Assembly (NCBI GenBank): GCA_017560285.1
Contig: JAFYOG010000040.1
Location: 1 to 13,963 of the forward strand
Direction of reading: 5' to 3'
Source of the DNA: Clostridia bacterium
GTDB lineage: Bacteria > Bacillota > Clostridia > Oscillospirales > CAG-382
DNA: 13,963 nucleotides
The notes beneath the pieces are model-generated. The model saw only the letters and a program-made list of their open reading frames with translations, was not told the origin of the DNA and made no database searches. Below, piece after piece: positions 13,787-13,963 of the stretch; within the stretch, counting starts at the first letter, position 1; each line of letters opens with the position of its first letter. A program made the position numbers and the translations under genes.

Positions 13787-13963
13787 ATGGAAACAACACG
13801 CAAAATAAACCCTTTGCTTGTTTTGCTGATTTCGTCTGTTACAGCTGTTATACTTACAATTTTAGTTGCATATGCAGCCGGCGCTCAGTATGAAACGCTG
13901 GACAACGGTGCGAAATTCTTGGGCAAATCCGAAAACGGACAGCCTGTTAGCGGTACAATTAAA
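13787..13963 (+). CDS. Membrane-anchored or secreted protein, N-terminal part only
   Basis: The first 59 codons are present before the window ends. ATG at 13787 follows the previous stop by 3 nt, with AGAGG (13772-13776) 10 nt upstream. The product begins with a basic head (METTRK), then a hydrophobic segment at about residues 9-32 (signal anchor or signal peptide), then an extracytoplasmic stretch with glycines (GAKFLGKSENGQPVSGTIK). The end loosely resembles MORN-like or similar beta-hairpin repeats, but too little is visible to assign a family. Confidence 0.7.
   Translation, partial: METTRKINPLLVLLISSVTAVILTILVAYAAGAQYETLDNGAKFLGKSENGQPVSGTIK

Overview
The window looks like chromosomal DNA of a low-GC Gram-positive bacterium of the Clostridia type. 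The basis is A/T-rich intergenic DNA with strong AAGGAG/GGAGG ribosome binding sites, consensus sigma-A promoters, a sortase, a MurNAc-6-phosphate etherase, and a Soj/Spo0J-type parA-parB pair in one transcription unit with serS. No rRNA, tRNA, CRISPR array, insertion sequence or prophage gene was found. No stretch over 300 bases lacks a gene; the longest gaps (891-1097, 10184-10376) hold promoters.

Layout, left to right. (1) 1-890 (-): 5' part of trigger factor (tig), cut by the window edge, divergent from (2) an orphan class B-like sortase (1098-2069, +). (3) A 12-bp hairpin at 2083-2112 with A and T runs on opposite sides ends both the sortase and the convergent operon to its right. (4) 2114-6620 (-) is a tight five-gene operon, transcribed in the order lipid-linked-type family 2 glycosyltransferase, a 110-residue unknown protein, Gfo/Idh/MocA dehydrogenase, sugar-phosphate isomerase/epimerase-like TIM barrel, glycerate kinase. 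(5) Its promoter at 6652-6680 mirrors the murQ promoter at 6699-6727. Both read TTGACA-N17-TAAACT with an upstream TGT, and their -35 boxes lie inside an 11-bp inverted repeat. (6) murQ (6759-7586) is followed by two stand-alone-looking accessory genes, a YfbR-like HD phosphohydrolase and a class I SAM methyltransferase, closed by a terminator at 9032-9062. (7) On the minus strand, an MscS-family channel gene and a 64-residue one-TM protein with an acidic tail form an operon ending at 9128-9165. (8) From 10377 to the right edge runs a plus-strand operon: parA, parB (8-nt overlap), serS, a two-TM unknown protein, and the start of another membrane-anchored protein.

How the genes may work together. 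The minus operon contains a possible oxidation/isomerisation/phosphorylation route (dehydrogenase, isomerase, glycerate kinase to 2-phosphoglycerate). It shares a control region with MurNAc-6-P recycling, which suggests sugar or cell-wall sugar metabolism; the substrate cannot be read from sequence. The parAB-serS cluster suggests an origin-proximal position, although no parS site is present in this window. The most unusual things seen are the mirror-image divergent promoter, a hairpin lying exactly between a strong Shine-Dalgarno and the start codon of the Gfo/Idh gene, and a SerRS whose active-site motifs look more archaeal than bacterial. I see no convincing evidence of a wholly new multi-gene system.
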